Of a stretch of DNA of 64,000 bases, positions 35,176-44,416 are shown piece after piece. The notes beneath the pieces are model-generated. The model worked only from the letters and a program-made list of their open reading frames with translations, was not told where the DNA came from and made no database searches. Positions within the stretch are counted from its first letter, which is position 1; each line of letters begins with the position of its first letter. Made by a program: the position numbers and the translations under genes. This DNA comes from Pseudanabaena sp. BC1403 (GTDB lineage: Bacteria; Cyanobacteriota; Cyanobacteriia; Pseudanabaenales; Pseudanabaenaceae): NCBI RefSeq assembly GCF_002914585.1, contig NZ_PDDM01000017.1, positions 48,332 to 112,331 on the forward strand. The letters run 5' to 3'.

Positions 35176-36171
35176 GTGCTAGAGCTATCTCCTAACTTTC
35201 TGATTTTAATTTTTGCGGCAAGTCTTGATCGCTTAATTGGCGATCCTGTTAATTGGCTGCATCCAGTGCAGGTCATGGGTTGGTTCATCTCGCAATTTAC
35301 TGATTTGGTGCTGATCGAAGATCCAGCTTCTAGCAATCGTATTCCTCGTTTTTCGCCACTAATCATGAAAGTGCTAGGCATGATTTTAGGAGTTAGCATG
35401 ATCTTGGGAAGTGGTGTCGTAAGCTGGCTGATTGCGATCGCATCGGCAAAAGTCCATCCTTTTTTTGCGATCGCTGTTTCCAGTATTTTATTAGCCGCCT
35501 GTTTTGCGGGAAGAAGTCTCCGTGATGCCGCCGAGTCAGTGTTAGCTGTATTGCAAACTGGAAATATCGAAAATGCTCGCCGAGAGTTGAGTCGCTATGT
35601 AGGGCGTGATACGGATGATTTGACAGAATTAGAGATTTTACGAGCTGTGCTGGAAACTGTCACCGAAAATGCGATCGATGCTGTTACATCGCCATTGTTT
35701 TATGCCTTGATTGGTTCGGCTTTGTTTGATTATGGTGGCGTAGCTTTAGCGATCGCTTACAAAGCAGCTAGCACGCTCGACTCTATGGTGGGCTATCGCG
35801 AAGCTCCCTACACTGATCTCGGCTGGTTTAGCGCCAAGACCGATGATGTGTTTACTTGGCTGCCATGTCGATTAACGGTGATTACTTTAGCGTTATTTTC
35901 AGGAAAGCCCATGTATGTCTGGCAGATTTGCGATCGCGATGCCAAGCAAGACTCTAGCCCCAATTCTGGATGGAGTGAATGTGTTTATGCAGCAATTTTG
36001 CAAGTACAGTTAGGTGGAGAAAATCGCTATCGCGGGCTTGTTAAACAAAAGCCGTTATTGGGAGATGCGATTGATGCGATCGCTGCACCTAAAATTTCAC
36101 AAGCTCTCAAGCTAACGCGCATCTGTTTTTTGATTTGGCTTAGCTTCGCTATCGTCATAGCCAATAAATAG
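35176..36171 (+). CDS. cbiB: Adenosylcobinamide-phosphate synthase CbiB/CobD
   Basis: 331-aa membrane enzyme that attaches the aminopropanol arm to cobyric acid, the step after CobQ. It shows the family start DRLIGDPVNWLHPVQVMGWFI, then RYVGRDTDDLTELEILRAVLETVTENAIDAV, DSMVGYREAPYTDLGWF and a late EC.YAAILQVQLGG.N.Y.G segment. About four to five helices are expected. The start is GTG at 35176; no better start lies downstream before the conserved DRLIGDP. Its stop codon lies in a palindrome shared with the convergent FHA gene. Confidence 0.95.
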   Translation: MLELSPNFLILIFAASLDRLIGDPVNWLHPVQVMGWFISQFTDLVLIEDPASSNRIPRFSPLIMKVLGMILGVSMILGSGVVSWLIAIASAKVHPFFAIAVSSILLAACFAGRSLRDAAESVLAVLQTGNIENARRELSRYVGRDTDDLTELEILRAVLETVTENAIDAVTSPLFYALIGSALFDYGGVALAIAYKAASTLDSMVGYREAPYTDLGWFSAKTDDVFTWLPCRLTVITLALFSGKPMYVWQICDRDAKQDSSPNSGWSECVYAAILQVQLGGENRYRGLVKQKPLLGDAIDAIAAPKISQALKLTRICFLIWLSFAIVIANK

Positions 36172-36206
36172 TAAAAAGGGATGCTCGGCATCCCTTTTTA
36201 CTATTT
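36166..36206. terminator. Palindrome carrying both convergent stop codons
   Basis: 19-bp perfect arms around TCG. The left arm holds the cbiB TAG and the right arm its mirror image, which is the TAG of the minus-strand FHA gene. It ends both transcripts. Confidence 0.7.
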
Positions 36207-37334
36207 ACTAATTTGGCGACATTCATCACCAGATATAGATTTAGTACTACCATCTGGTAGAACCTTAACGCAGGTAATATCTGCTTTTGGAACAAAGAAA
36301 GTATATGCAATAACACCTGAAAGCAATATCAAAGAAGCAGGAACTAGAACATTTAAAGATAGCCATTTCGGACGTAATTTCTTCTTGATACTGGCTAATT
36401 TTTTCCGAACTGAAAAAATATTTGGATACTTATTTTCAGGATATCTCTTATAGATTTTAATTGCTTGCTCATAAAGATGTTTGACCTCTTGGTAGCGATT
36501 TTGAGAATAGTAAATTGCTGCTAGATCTACTAAACTAGCCGCAATTTCTGGATGCTCTATACCTAACACCTTTTTTTTGATTTCTAAAGCTTGTAAAAAC
36601 AATGATTCTGCTTTTGTATACAAAGCTTGAGAATTATAAATTGCGGCTAAGTCGAGCATTGCAGATATGACATCAGGATGCTCTTCCCCTAGAGCCTGCT
36701 TACGAATGGCGATCGCTTTTAGAAATAGTTTTTCGGTTTTATCAAATTGGTTTTGTGAATAACTAAGAGCTGCTAAATCTATTAAGCAATTAGCAACATG
36801 GGGATCAGATTCTCCATACAGATTTTGGCTTATAACTAATATTTGCTCAAGATAGTTTTCAGCATCAATATACTTGCCAGACTTGCTATCTTTTTGAGAT
36901 AACTCTTGTAAACATTCCAGGAAAATGGCAGCCTTCCCTTGAGCATAGGGCGGCTCAGGCTCAATTCGATAAATAGCAACAGTATTGCTACTAAAAACAA
37001 TTTCATCTCCATGCATTAATATCCATGAATCGCGTATTTCCCCATTAATCAACAAGCCATTAGTGCTTTTCCCTTTTTCAGGAGTACCATCACTAAGCCG
37101 AAATAATTGAATTAAAGGAGCTTGTACAGGAATTCCTATTAAAGTTGCATGTTCGCGCGACACTGACTGCGATCGCAAGACAATATCATTTTCTGGCGAT
37201 CGCCCAAGTACATAGCTCTTACTATCTAGTAAAATCCGTTGCTGTCCTTCAGGATCTTTCAAAATCAGATAATGCTCAAATTGACTGCCTTCAACTACGG
37301 TCGCATCTTGAGGAGTAAAGGATCTGGGAGTCAT
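36201..37334 (-). CDS. FHA-domain protein with TPR repeats and a C-terminal membrane helix
   Basis: 377 aa. An FHA domain at about residues 20-125 has the phosphothreonine-binding pattern VLGRSPENDIVL, SVSREHATL and STNGLLING. Kinesin-light-chain-like TPR units follow at about 140-310 (AENYLEQILVISQNLYGESDP, AIRKQALGEEHPDVISAMLDLAAIYNSQ, ALEIKKKVLGIEHPEIAASLVDLAAIYYSQ). A hydrophobic helix (LVPASLILLSGVIAYTFF) lies near 330-347, with a short tail. It probably reads phosphorylated partners at the membrane in Ser/Thr kinase signalling; no kinase gene is nearby. Confidence 0.88.
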   Translation of the reverse strand: MTPRSFTPQDATVVEGSQFEHYLILKDPEGQQRILLDSKSYVLGRSPENDIVLRSQSVSREHATLIGIPVQAPLIQLFRLSDGTPEKGKSTNGLLINGEIRDSWILMHGDEIVFSSNTVAIYRIEPEPPYAQGKAAIFLECLQELSQKDSKSGKYIDAENYLEQILVISQNLYGESDPHVANCLIDLAALSYSQNQFDKTEKLFLKAIAIRKQALGEEHPDVISAMLDLAAIYNSQALYTKAESLFLQALEIKKKVLGIEHPEIAASLVDLAAIYYSQNRYQEVKHLYEQAIKIYKRYPENKYPNIFSVRKKLASIKKKLRPKWLSLNVLVPASLILLSGVIAYTFFVPKADITCVKVLPDGSTKSISGDECRQISK

Positions 37335-37473
37335 AGTAAGAGGGGCGATTGCTAATTACGAAGAGCGAGATAGTCAGAATATTTAAACACTTAACTTAAA
37401 ATTATGACCCTTATTTAAAACTAACTTACCCAAATCAAACTTGCAACAAGCAACATAAGATATTTGGCTCAAT

Positions 37474-37510
37474 CAAAGCAGATGTGACGCAAAGCGTCGC
37501 ATCTGCTTGA
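37474..37510. terminator. Hairpin after the membrane coiled-coil gene
   Basis: About 17-bp arms with minor mismatches around AAA, ending 11 bp before the stop codon of the minus-strand gene at 37522. It also lies about 140 bp upstream of the FHA gene. Confidence 0.5.
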
Positions 37511-37521
37511 TTTGTCTAAGT

Positions 37522-38298
37522 TTATGCACTCTTAAAAAAGCGAATAATTTCTCGAACTTGTTCTAAAAATTGGCTATCGGCACTCAATTGTGCGATCGCT
37601 TGTCGAGATTCACGAGTTAAGCGATCATGATCGCGATCATTGGTTGCGCGTAAATCTTCAACATTTGCACCTAGCCGTGATAAATCTTTCCGCGTCTCAT
37701 CGGCAAACTGCTCATATTTTGTCACCCAAGAATAAGGGTTTTCAGAGCTTAGCTGCTCTTTGAGTTGTTTGACTGACTCTTCTAAATTGACAAAGCGTTG
37801 CCGTAACTCCATCACGTCTTCGCGAGGATAATCAATTTGCTGTGAGATTAACCTTAAGCGTTGAGCTATATATTCATAGGCACTTATTGCAGGACGTAAT
37901 ACTGTTAGCAACAGCGCCGCGATCGCACCCACATAGCCGATAGTGCCAACACCACTCGATGCTAAAACATATAGAGCGATCGCCGAAATTACATGTAACC
38001 CAATCGCTAATCCTAGGGATTTTTGGGCAAGCGATCGGACATAGGGTAATTGGTTCTCATCAATGACGATTCCTTTATCCTTAGAAATTGTCGCTTGATT
38101 GAGCACTGCCTTGGACTGAAAATAAACGTTCCAAGGCACAGTGACGATTATGATCAGCCACACAAAAATGCTGGCTCCAATTACCCAATCAATAAAATTA
38201 CCAAAGGGTAAATTCAACCATTGAGTCAGTCCAAATCCTGCCAGAAAGATCAGTAGCAAGGCACCAAGCCAACCAATAAAATTACCCATAGGATTCAC
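37522..38298 (-). CDS. Membrane protein of unknown function with C-terminal coiled coil
   Basis: 258 aa. Four hydrophobic segments are visible: FIGWLGALLLIFLAGFGL, FIDWVIGASIFVWLIIIVTV, LAIGLHVISAIALYVLAS and GTIGYVGAIAALLLTVL. From about residue 155 the chain is charged and helical with heptad features (MELRQRFVNLEESVKQLKEQ, RLTRESRQAIAQLSADSQFL). The coiled coil should face the cytoplasm. I recognise no named family. It lies upstream of the FHA-TPR gene on the same strand and could belong with it. Confidence 0.75.
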   Translation of the reverse strand: MNPMGNFIGWLGALLLIFLAGFGLTQWLNLPFGNFIDWVIGASIFVWLIIIVTVPWNVYFQSKAVLNQATISKDKGIVIDENQLPYVRSLAQKSLGLAIGLHVISAIALYVLASSGVGTIGYVGAIAALLLTVLRPAISAYEYIAQRLRLISQQIDYPREDVMELRQRFVNLEESVKQLKEQLSSENPYSWVTKYEQFADETRKDLSRLGANVEDLRATNDRDHDRLTRESRQAIAQLSADSQFLEQVREIIRFFKSA

Positions 38299-38325
38299 CT
38301 GAATATAGCTGCTATTGGATTATTA

Positions 38326-38368
38326 CAAAATACGAAAGGCGGCGCAAAGCACCGCCTTTCGTATTTTG
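38326..38368. terminator. Terminator of the Deg/HtrA gene
   Basis: 20-bp arms with one mismatch around AAA, 22 bp beyond the protease stop codon and 27 bp upstream of the next minus-strand gene. Confidence 0.6.
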
Positions 38369-38390
38369 TCTTTATAGAGATTGGAGTATC

Positions 38391-39623
38391 CTAGTTAGGG
38401 AATTTTTGTGGGAACTGAGCAGTTTCCACACTTAACGCTACTGTCTGACCATTGCGTTTAACTTCCATATTAATCTTGTCTCCAACAGCTCGATCTTCCA
38501 CTAATTGCGTGACTTGGTCTGCCGTCAAGATTTCCTTGTCGTTAAACTTGGTGATTACATCACCGCGCTTAGCACCTGCCTTTGCCGCAGGCGAATCATC
38601 AACAACTCTAGTAATTAGAACACCTTTATCTTCGTCGATTTTAATACCAAACTCAGTGTCTTGATTGACTTGTTTCTTGACATTTGCATCAACTGTCACC
38701 ATCTGAATACCAAGATAGGCGCGACTGACTTTACCACTCGCGATTATCTGTTTAGCAATTCGCTGAGCAGTTTCAATGGGAATTGCAAAACCTAATCCCT
38801 GAGCGCCTTGAATGATTGCAGTGTTTACCCCGATTACCTCACCATTTTGATTGAGCAATGGGCCACCTGAGTTTCCAGGATTAATTGCGGCATCAGTTTG
38901 AATAAAGCTAACTCGCTTATCGACTCCTATTTGACCGCTATTACGACCGATCGCACTGATGATTCCTGCGGTAACGGTATTGTCTAAGCCAAGAGGATTA
39001 CCGATCGCGATCGCCCAGTCTCCTGGTTGTAAATTTTGAGAGCTGCCGATGCTCACAGTAGGCAAATTATCAGGCTTAACTTGAACAACAGCAATGTCAG
39101 TAAGTTCATCACTACCTAAGACTTTACCTTCGATTTGGCGACCATCTTTAAGAATCACAGTCACTTTGTCAGCACCACTAACAACGTGGGCATTGGTGAT
39201 AATGTCACCTTCTTTGTTGATGATAAAGCCCGAACCAGTGCCGCGTTCAACACGTTCCTTTGGCATCCGACGTAGTTGATCGCCAAAAAACTGGCGAAAC
39301 ATGGGATCGTCCATAAATTCCTGAGGAATTTGTTGGTTACTAGCGACAGTACGTGAGGCGTTTATTCTGACAACGGCTGGGCCTGTGCGATTAACTGCCT
39401 CCACGACGTAATTACGGGGGACTGAGATCGATTTAACTCTGTCACTATCCTGTGCGATCGCAGGTGATATCGATGCAACCTGACTAACAGGGGTAATTAC
39501 TGTTGTATTTGGCGATCGCACTCCAGACACAACTGCCCAAGCTCCCAAGATGACACCTAATAGCAGCATCGAAGCATAAATCAAAGGTTGCTTGTAACGA
39601 GATTTTTTATTTGAGTCTCTCAT
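38391..39623 (-). CDS. Deg/HtrA-family serine protease with PDZ domain
   Basis: 410-aa trypsin-like protease resembling HhoA/HhoB/HtrA. An N-terminal hydrophobic segment (LIYASMLLLGVILGAWAVV) anchors or exports it. The catalytic triad is visible: His in TNAHVVSGADKV, Asp in ELTDIAVVQV and Ser in PGNSGGPLLNQNG. One PDZ domain covers about residues 300-405 (AYLGIQMVTV, DDSPAAKAGAKRGDVITKFN). The ATG at 39623 is preferred over a TTG six codons upstream. It degrades or refolds damaged periplasmic and thylakoid-lumen proteins under light or heat stress. Confidence 0.93.
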   Translation of the reverse strand: MRDSNKKSRYKQPLIYASMLLLGVILGAWAVVSGVRSPNTTVITPVSQVASISPAIAQDSDRVKSISVPRNYVVEAVNRTGPAVVRINASRTVASNQQIPQEFMDDPMFRQFFGDQLRRMPKERVERGTGSGFIINKEGDIITNAHVVSGADKVTVILKDGRQIEGKVLGSDELTDIAVVQVKPDNLPTVSIGSSQNLQPGDWAIAIGNPLGLDNTVTAGIISAIGRNSGQIGVDKRVSFIQTDAAINPGNSGGPLLNQNGEVIGVNTAIIQGAQGLGFAIPIETAQRIAKQIIASGKVSRAYLGIQMVTVDANVKKQVNQDTEFGIKIDEDKGVLITRVVDDSPAAKAGAKRGDVITKFNDKEILTADQVTQLVEDRAVGDKINMEVKRNGQTVALSVETAQFPQKFPN

Positions 39624-39775
39624 AGCTATTTCCGCGACCAATAATACCTAACATTCTACAAAAAATTTTTTATCGTGTTAATCTTTGACGCTAGACGGAA
39701 AACCGTCACTTAATTATTTAGCCACAGTTTTAAAGAATAACGCATCACCCATGAGAACTTATTTATTCTCTTCCC

Positions 39776-39826
39776 AGTGAATAATTAGTGGTGCTCCGCA
39801 ATGCGGAGCACCACTAATTATTCACT
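39776..39826. repeat. Perfect 24-bp-arm hairpin upstream of the Deg gene
   Basis: Arms 39776-39799 and 39803-39826 around AAT, about 150 bp upstream of the protease start, in a 660-bp intergenic region with no gene. Confidence 0.65.
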
Positions 39827-39838
39827 ATGTAGAAACAT

Positions 39839-39889
39839 AAAACCCAAATATAAATAATGGCGGCACAAAGTTATTTGTATTTGGGTTTT
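39839..39889. repeat. Inverted repeat beside the 135-bp MITE-like element
   Basis: 12-bp outer arms (39839-39850 and 39878-39889) with an imperfect inner part; directly abuts the next element. Confidence 0.45.
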
Positions 39890-40024
39890 AGACCTGTTGG
39901 GTAATAACAACTAAAATCGCTAAAACCGTTACCCAGAGATGTTTCAAGGATTTGGAGCCAAAGCCTTGAAACCTTTGTTTAGAATGGCTTACGAGGCTTT
40001 TTGAGCTTATTGCCCAACAGGTCT
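39890..40024. mobile_element. MITE-like element, 135 bp, 18-bp terminal inverted repeats
   Basis: Left end AGACCTGTTGGGTAATAA (39890-39907), right end is its inverted copy with one mismatch (40007-40024). The interior has no credible gene. Size and ends fit a miniature inverted-repeat element moved by a transposase encoded elsewhere. No clear target duplication was identified. Confidence 0.6.
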
Positions 40025-40075
40025 TTTATTTTCTGAGCAAAACTTGCATTGCTAAGCTTGGTTATAGCTTGACGA

Positions 40076-40126
40076 CAAAACAGACAAGAGAGGGGGTGCT
40101 TAGCACCCCCTCTCTTGTCTGTTTTG
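40076..40126. repeat. Perfect 24-bp-arm hairpin upstream of pstS
   Basis: Arms 40076-40099 and 40103-40126 around TTA, ending 40 bp before the Pho box. It could insulate pstS from upstream transcription. Confidence 0.65.
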
Positions 40127-40165
40127 TTAATTAATCTTGATGCAAAAACTTTTTGGCAAACTAAA

Positions 40166-40206
40166 CTTAACTGCATCTTTAACGTCCCTTAACCTTTGGT
40201 TGACGG
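40166..40206 (+). promoter_or_regulatory. Pho box upstream of pstS
   Basis: Four tandem units resembling the cyanobacterial SphR/PhoB site (PyTTAAPyPy): CTTAACTG, CTTTAACG, CTTAACCT and GTTGACGG, with TTAA/TTGA starts 12, 10 and 11 bp apart. TAGTAT at 40215-40220 lies 8 bp downstream, as expected for a Pho-activated -10 box. A second -10-like TATAAT lies at 40261-40266. Supports induction of pstSCAB under phosphate limitation. Confidence 0.7.
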
Positions 40207-40281
40207 ATGCAGTTTAGTATCGATCTTGTCTAGTTTAAATGCCTAGTAAACCGTAACAGATATAATCGCAGTAAGATTTCT

Positions 40282-41376
40282 ATGATGTCTAAAAAGAGTA
40301 TCAATCGCAATGTAGTCAAGTTTGTAGCTGGTGTTACACTTGCCGCAGCGCTAGCATCCTGTAGCGGTAGCACCACCCCCACACCTGGTGCAACTAGCCC
40401 CGCAGCGACACCAACAACGGCTATGAAAGACCCCGTTAAGGAGCCTGCAACAGCACCTTCTAATCTATCTGGTAACATCACCATTGATGGTTCTAGCACC
40501 GTTGCCCCAATCAGCAAGGCTGTTGCTGAAGACTTCGCAAAATCAAACCCAGGTGTAAAAGTTCCTGTAGGTACAAGTGGTACTGGCGGTGGTTTTAAGA
40601 AATTCTGTGCTGGTGATATTGATATTGCTAATGCTTCTCGTCCAATCAAAGCCAAGGAAGCTGAAGATTGCAAGAAGAATGGCGTAGAATTTGTCGAATT
40701 ACCTGTTGCTGTTGATGGTCTGACTGTCGTTGTTAACAAGGAAAATACTTGGGCAAAGTGTCTTACTGTTGCTGAATTGAACACCATGTGGAGTCCCGAT
40801 TCAGAAGGTAAGATCACATCTTGGGATCAAGTTCGTCCTGATTTCCCCAAAGAACCAATTGCCCTCTTTGGAGCAGGTGCTGACTCTGGCACATTTGACT
40901 ACTTTACCGAAGCCGTTAATAAAAAATCTAAGGTGATCCGTAAGGATTATCAGCCTAGTGAAGATGACAACATCACCGTCAAGGGTGTTCAAGGCGGAAA
41001 AGGTGCTGTGGGCTTCTTTGGAGTTGCTTACTTTGAAGAAAATGCTAAGAAGTTGACTGCGATCGAAGTTGATGGTGGCAAGGGTTGCGTTGCACCTACT
41101 GCTGAGAATATTAACTCTGGCAAATATTCTCCCTTGTCTCGTCCTTTGTTTATCTATGTGAGCAAGAAAGCTCTAGCACGACCTGAAGTCAAGGCTTTTG
41201 CTGATTACTACTTTAAAGATCTTAAGGTCGTCAAAGAAGTTGGTTATGTTCCGCTTCCTAGCGACGCTGTGCCTAAGATCCTTGAACGTTTGAGTGCTGG
41301 TAAGACTGGGACAACCTTTATGGATGCTCCTGCTGGCGTTTCCGTAGCTGAATTGCTTGCAAAAGACTTGAAATAA
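40282..41376 (+). CDS. pstS: Phosphate-binding protein PstS, lipoprotein
   Basis: 364-aa periplasmic binding protein of the high-affinity phosphate ABC transporter. A basic N-terminus and hydrophobic stretch lead to the lipobox LASC (Cys near residue 27), followed by a Thr/Pro-rich linker. Phosphate-binding segments are [38 protein letters not shown] and [20 protein letters not shown] at 40282 (a second ATG follows at once). First gene of pstSCAB behind a Pho box; a GC-rich hairpin after it probably gives extra pstS transcript. Confidence 0.95.
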   Translation: MMSKKSINRNVVKFVAGVTLAAALASCSGSTTPTPGATSPAATPTTAMKDPVKEPATAPSNLSGNITIDGSSTVAPISKAVAEDFAKSNPGVKVPVGTSGTGGGFKKFCAGDIDIANASRPIKAKEAEDCKKNGVEFVELPVAVDGLTVVVNKENTWAKCLTVAELNTMWSPDSEGKITSWDQVRPDFPKEPIALFGAGADSGTFDYFTEAVNKKSKVIRKDYQPSEDDNITVKGVQGGKGAVGFFGVAYFEENAKKLTAIEVDGGKGCVAPTAENINSGKYSPLSRPLFIYVSKKALARPEVKAFADYYFKDLKVVKEVGYVPLPSDAVPKILERLSAGKTGTTFMDAPAGVSVAELLAKDLK

Positions 41377-41424
41377 TTTCAAGTTAGTTTTTAGCTAAGC
41401 CCTCCTAGCATCTAAGTTAAAAAT

Positions 41425-41476
41425 CCAAACCAAAAACTGTACCGCCCGCGCAGCGGGCGGTACAGTTTTTAGGGTT
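41425..41476. terminator. Attenuator-like hairpin between pstS and pstC
   Basis: Core arms of 18 bp (41432-41449 and 41453-41470) are exact, with a GCA loop and a further outer pairing. It lies inside the pst cluster, so partial termination after pstS is likely. Confidence 0.6.
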
Positions 41477-41550
41477 TGATATTTAATTTAATTTTGCTTA
41501 ACAATATTACAGAGGGCTTTAACTTTTAATGTACTTGATGAGAAAATTTT

Positions 41551-42513
41551 ATGACAAGTCCAGTAAATCCACCTCAGGTTGAAGATCTCGACCTTTATCA
41601 ACGCCGCGATCGCAATATTAAAGAGAGTGCGATCGGCTATGCGTTGCTTTTTTGTGCTTTCGTTTCTGTACTGACTACAGTTGCGATTATTTATGTTCTT
41701 GCCTCAGAAACAATTAGCTTTTTCGGTAAAGCTAGTATTGGTGAGTTTTTATTTGGCAAAACTTTGGAAAATGGCAACTACAGCTGTAGTTGGACACCCC
41801 AGTTTGCGGAAAAAGGCTTTTGCGTTTGGCCAACAGTTAATGGCACAATCATGGTGGCTCTAATTGCCATGCTAGTCGCAACCCCTCTAGGACTAGCAAC
41901 TGCTGTTTATTTGTCAGAATACGCATCACCAAGATTGAGTAAATTTTTACGTCCAGTTATTGAGTTGCTAGCTGGCGTACCTACAGTTGTGTACGGATAC
42001 TTTGCACTAACAGTTGTTACCCCGATTTTAAGCAAGCTGATTCCTGGGCTGCAAGGATTTAATGCTCTTAGCGCAGGGTTGATCATGGGCGTGATGATTA
42101 TCCCCACGATCGCATCAATAAGTACTGATGCAATGATCGCTGTACCAAGCTCCCTGAGAGAAGCCGCCTATGGTCTTGGTTCAACCAAAAAAGAAGTTGC
42201 CACTGGGATTGTTTTTCCAGCGGCTTTATCTGGTATTTGTGCTGCCATAATTTTGGGCATATCCCGCGCTGTGGGTGAGACGATGATTGTTGCGATCGCT
42301 GCTGGTCAAAGACCAGTTTTGACTCTCGATCCAAGAGAAACAGTTGGCACAATGACAGCCTATATTGCTCAAGTTGCCAAGGGCGATTCACGAGTTGGTA
42401 GTGTAGAGTACCAAGCCCTTTTTGCGGTTGGGATGACGCTATTTCTGATCACTCTTCTTCTTAACATTATCAGTAAGCAAATTAGCAAACGTTTCCAAGA
42501 AACCTATGAGTAA
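41551..42513 (+). CDS. pstC: Phosphate ABC transporter permease PstC
   Basis: 320-aa permease with about six helices. Typical segments are FLFGKTL...W.PQF near the start, [37 protein letters not shown] and the EAA-type loop [21 protein letters not shown]. It overlaps pstA by 8 bp. With PstA it forms the membrane channel through which PstS-bound phosphate enters the cell. Confidence 0.95.
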   Translation: MTSPVNPPQVEDLDLYQRRDRNIKESAIGYALLFCAFVSVLTTVAIIYVLASETISFFGKASIGEFLFGKTLENGNYSCSWTPQFAEKGFCVWPTVNGTIMVALIAMLVATPLGLATAVYLSEYASPRLSKFLRPVIELLAGVPTVVYGYFALTVVTPILSKLIPGLQGFNALSAGLIMGVMIIPTIASISTDAMIAVPSSLREAAYGLGSTKKEVATGIVFPAALSGICAAIILGISRAVGETMIVAIAAGQRPVLTLDPRETVGTMTAYIAQVAKGDSRVGSVEYQALFAVGMTLFLITLLLNIISKQISKRFQETYE

Positions 42514-43477
42514 CGGAATCGATATATTAGAAAATATTGACGGACAACCTAGCGAATCAAAATTTGAGCCAAAGCTCGAATCAAGACAGTTATGGGGCAA
42601 AATATTTTCCGCATTTTGTATTTTTGCAACATCTCTTGGATTGGTTGTCCTTGCATACTTAATTTATCAAGTTGTTAGTGATGGTTCTAGTCGCCTTAAC
42701 TGGGATCTGTTTCAGCTATATCCATCGCGCCGTCCTTTAGAATCTGGATATAAAGCTGCAATTCTGGGTTCGGTAGCGATGCTTGCCTATGTATTGGTGT
42801 TGGTGATTCCCCTTGGAGTTTGCTCGGCAATTTATTTGGAAGAATACGCCAAGAAAAATTGGTTGTCTGAGTTAATTGAGCTAAATATCTATAACTTAGC
42901 TGGTATTCCCTCGATTATTTACGGTTTATTGGGATTAGGGCTTTTTGTCCGTGGTATTTATAGCGGTCGGGCTGTATTAGTTACAGGAATCCTTACGATT
43001 ACCTTACTAATTTTGCCGCCAGTTATTGTTATTTCTAGAGAAGCAATCCGCGCTGTTCCGCAATCAGTCCGTCAAGCTTCTTATGGAGTCGGCGCAACCA
43101 AGTGGCAAACAATTCGCCATCACGTTTTACCTAGCGCTTTACCAGGGATTTTGACTGCTGTGATTATCTCAACCTCTAGAGGTATAGGCGAGACTGCGCC
43201 AATAGTTGTTCTCGGAGCTGGTACGGTTTTATTTGACCCCAAAGCTTCGCCCATCAACTTTGGAGCTTTGTTCAGTGGTAATATAGGAGGTGTATTTACC
43301 GATACATTATGGTCAAACGATAACTTCTTTTCCGTTCTCCCATACCAAATTTATGAGTGGGTTGGAGATCCGAAACCAGAATTTCAGACACTAGCTTCCG
43401 CAGGCATCGTCGTGCTTTTAGTCTTAGTTTTAGGCATGAACTTAGTTGCCATATTTTTACGCAGTCGGGCAAAGTAG
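42506..43477 (+). CDS. pstA: Phosphate ABC transporter permease PstA
   Basis: 323-aa permease, partner of PstC. It has [36 protein letters not shown] and the EAA loop [21 protein letters not shown], followed by [17 protein letters not shown]. An extra hydrophilic N-terminus of about 30 residues is present. The start overlaps pstC by 8 bp, indicating coupled translation; pstB follows after 45 bp. Confidence 0.95.
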   Translation: MSNGIDILENIDGQPSESKFEPKLESRQLWGKIFSAFCIFATSLGLVVLAYLIYQVVSDGSSRLNWDLFQLYPSRRPLESGYKAAILGSVAMLAYVLVLVIPLGVCSAIYLEEYAKKNWLSELIELNIYNLAGIPSIIYGLLGLGLFVRGIYSGRAVLVTGILTITLLILPPVIVISREAIRAVPQSVRQASYGVGATKWQTIRHHVLPSALPGILTAVIISTSRGIGETAPIVVLGAGTVLFDPKASPINFGALFSGNIGGVFTDTLWSNDNFFSVLPYQIYEWVGDPKPEFQTLASAGIVVLLVLVLGMNLVAIFLRSRAK

Positions 43478-43522
43478 TTCAAACTATTCGCAGACTAAAT
43501 TCAACAAATTTGGGGTTTTACA

Positions 43523-44338
43523 ATGAACTTAAGCAGCAATTCTTCTGGGAATCAGGCAATTTTAAAAGTAGAGGACGTTAACGTTTTCTATAGCTCCAAC
43601 TCACCAGCAGTTGCGGGAGTTAACTTAGAAATCTTTAAAAATCAAATTACCGCTTTTATTGGGCCCTCTGGCTGTGGTAAAAGCACAATTTTGAGATGTT
43701 TTAATCGTCTCAATGATTTGATTGAGGGCGCAAGAGTTAAAGGATCAATTACCTTTAACGGACATAATCTTTACGATGATAAAATTGATCCTGTGGCAGT
43801 TCGTCGTCACATTGGGATGGTGTTTCAACGCCCTAATCCATTTCCAAAATCAATTTACGAAAACATCGCCTTTGGTCCTCGAATTAATGGATTTAAAGGA
43901 TCTAAAAATGATATGGATGACTTAGTTGAGAAGTCATTAAGATCAGCTGCAATTTGGGATGAAGTTAAAGATAAGCTGAAAGAAAGTGGTTTAGCTCTTT
44001 CTGGCGGTCAACAACAACGTCTATGTATTGCCAGAGCGATCGCAGTGGAGCCACAGGTAATCTTGATGGATGAACCATGCTCAGCACTTGACCCGATCTC
44101 AACTTTGCGGATCGAAGAGCTAATGCAAGAACTCAAGCAAAAGTTTACGCTGGTCATCGTTACACACAACATGCAGCAAGCATCGCGATCGGCTGACATG
44201 ACTGCTTTCTTTAATACTGAACTCAGCGATAGCGGTAAGCGCATGGGCAAACTAGTAGAAATTGATCGCACATCGGTTATCTTCAGCAGCCCTAAGCAAG
44301 TAGCTACTGAGGAATACATTAGCGGCAGATTTGGCTAA
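43523..44338 (+). CDS. pstB: Phosphate ABC transporter ATPase PstB
   Basis: 271-aa ATPase that powers phosphate import. Walker [21 protein letters not shown]-loop [17 protein letters not shown], signature [14 protein letters not shown], Walker [14 protein letters not shown] and switch His in [10 protein letters not shown] are all intact and typical of PstB. Last gene of the cluster; no phoU is adjacent. A hairpin with a T-run follows. Confidence 0.97.
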   Translation: MNLSSNSSGNQAILKVEDVNVFYSSNSPAVAGVNLEIFKNQITAFIGPSGCGKSTILRCFNRLNDLIEGARVKGSITFNGHNLYDDKIDPVAVRRHIGMVFQRPNPFPKSIYENIAFGPRINGFKGSKNDMDDLVEKSLRSAAIWDEVKDKLKESGLALSGGQQQRLCIARAIAVEPQVILMDEPCSALDPISTLRIEELMQELKQKFTLVIVTHNMQQASRSADMTAFFNTELSDSGKRMGKLVEIDRTSVIFSSPKQVATEEYISGRFG

Positions 44339-44360
44339 AGCTAAAAATCAAGATTAAGAT

Positions 44361-44393
44361 AAGTAAAGAGAGTGCGTGGCGCTCTTTTTACTT
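44361..44393 (+). terminator. Terminator of the pst operon
   Basis: 15-bp arms with two weak pairs, GTG loop and a following run of eight T, 22 bp after pstB. It is one of the few hairpins here with a long T-tract on one side only. Confidence 0.65.
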
Positions 44394-44416
44394 TTTTTTG
44401 TGGCTACTAAATTTTC

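Noticed and set aside
39979..40176. Minus-strand 65-aa frame between the Deg and pstS genes
   Set aside because: It runs through a MITE end and a perfect hairpin; composition is not protein-like.
40230..40817. 195-aa minus-strand frame opposite pstS
   Set aside because: It is a shadow of the pstS gene, whose lipobox and phosphate-binding motifs are certain.
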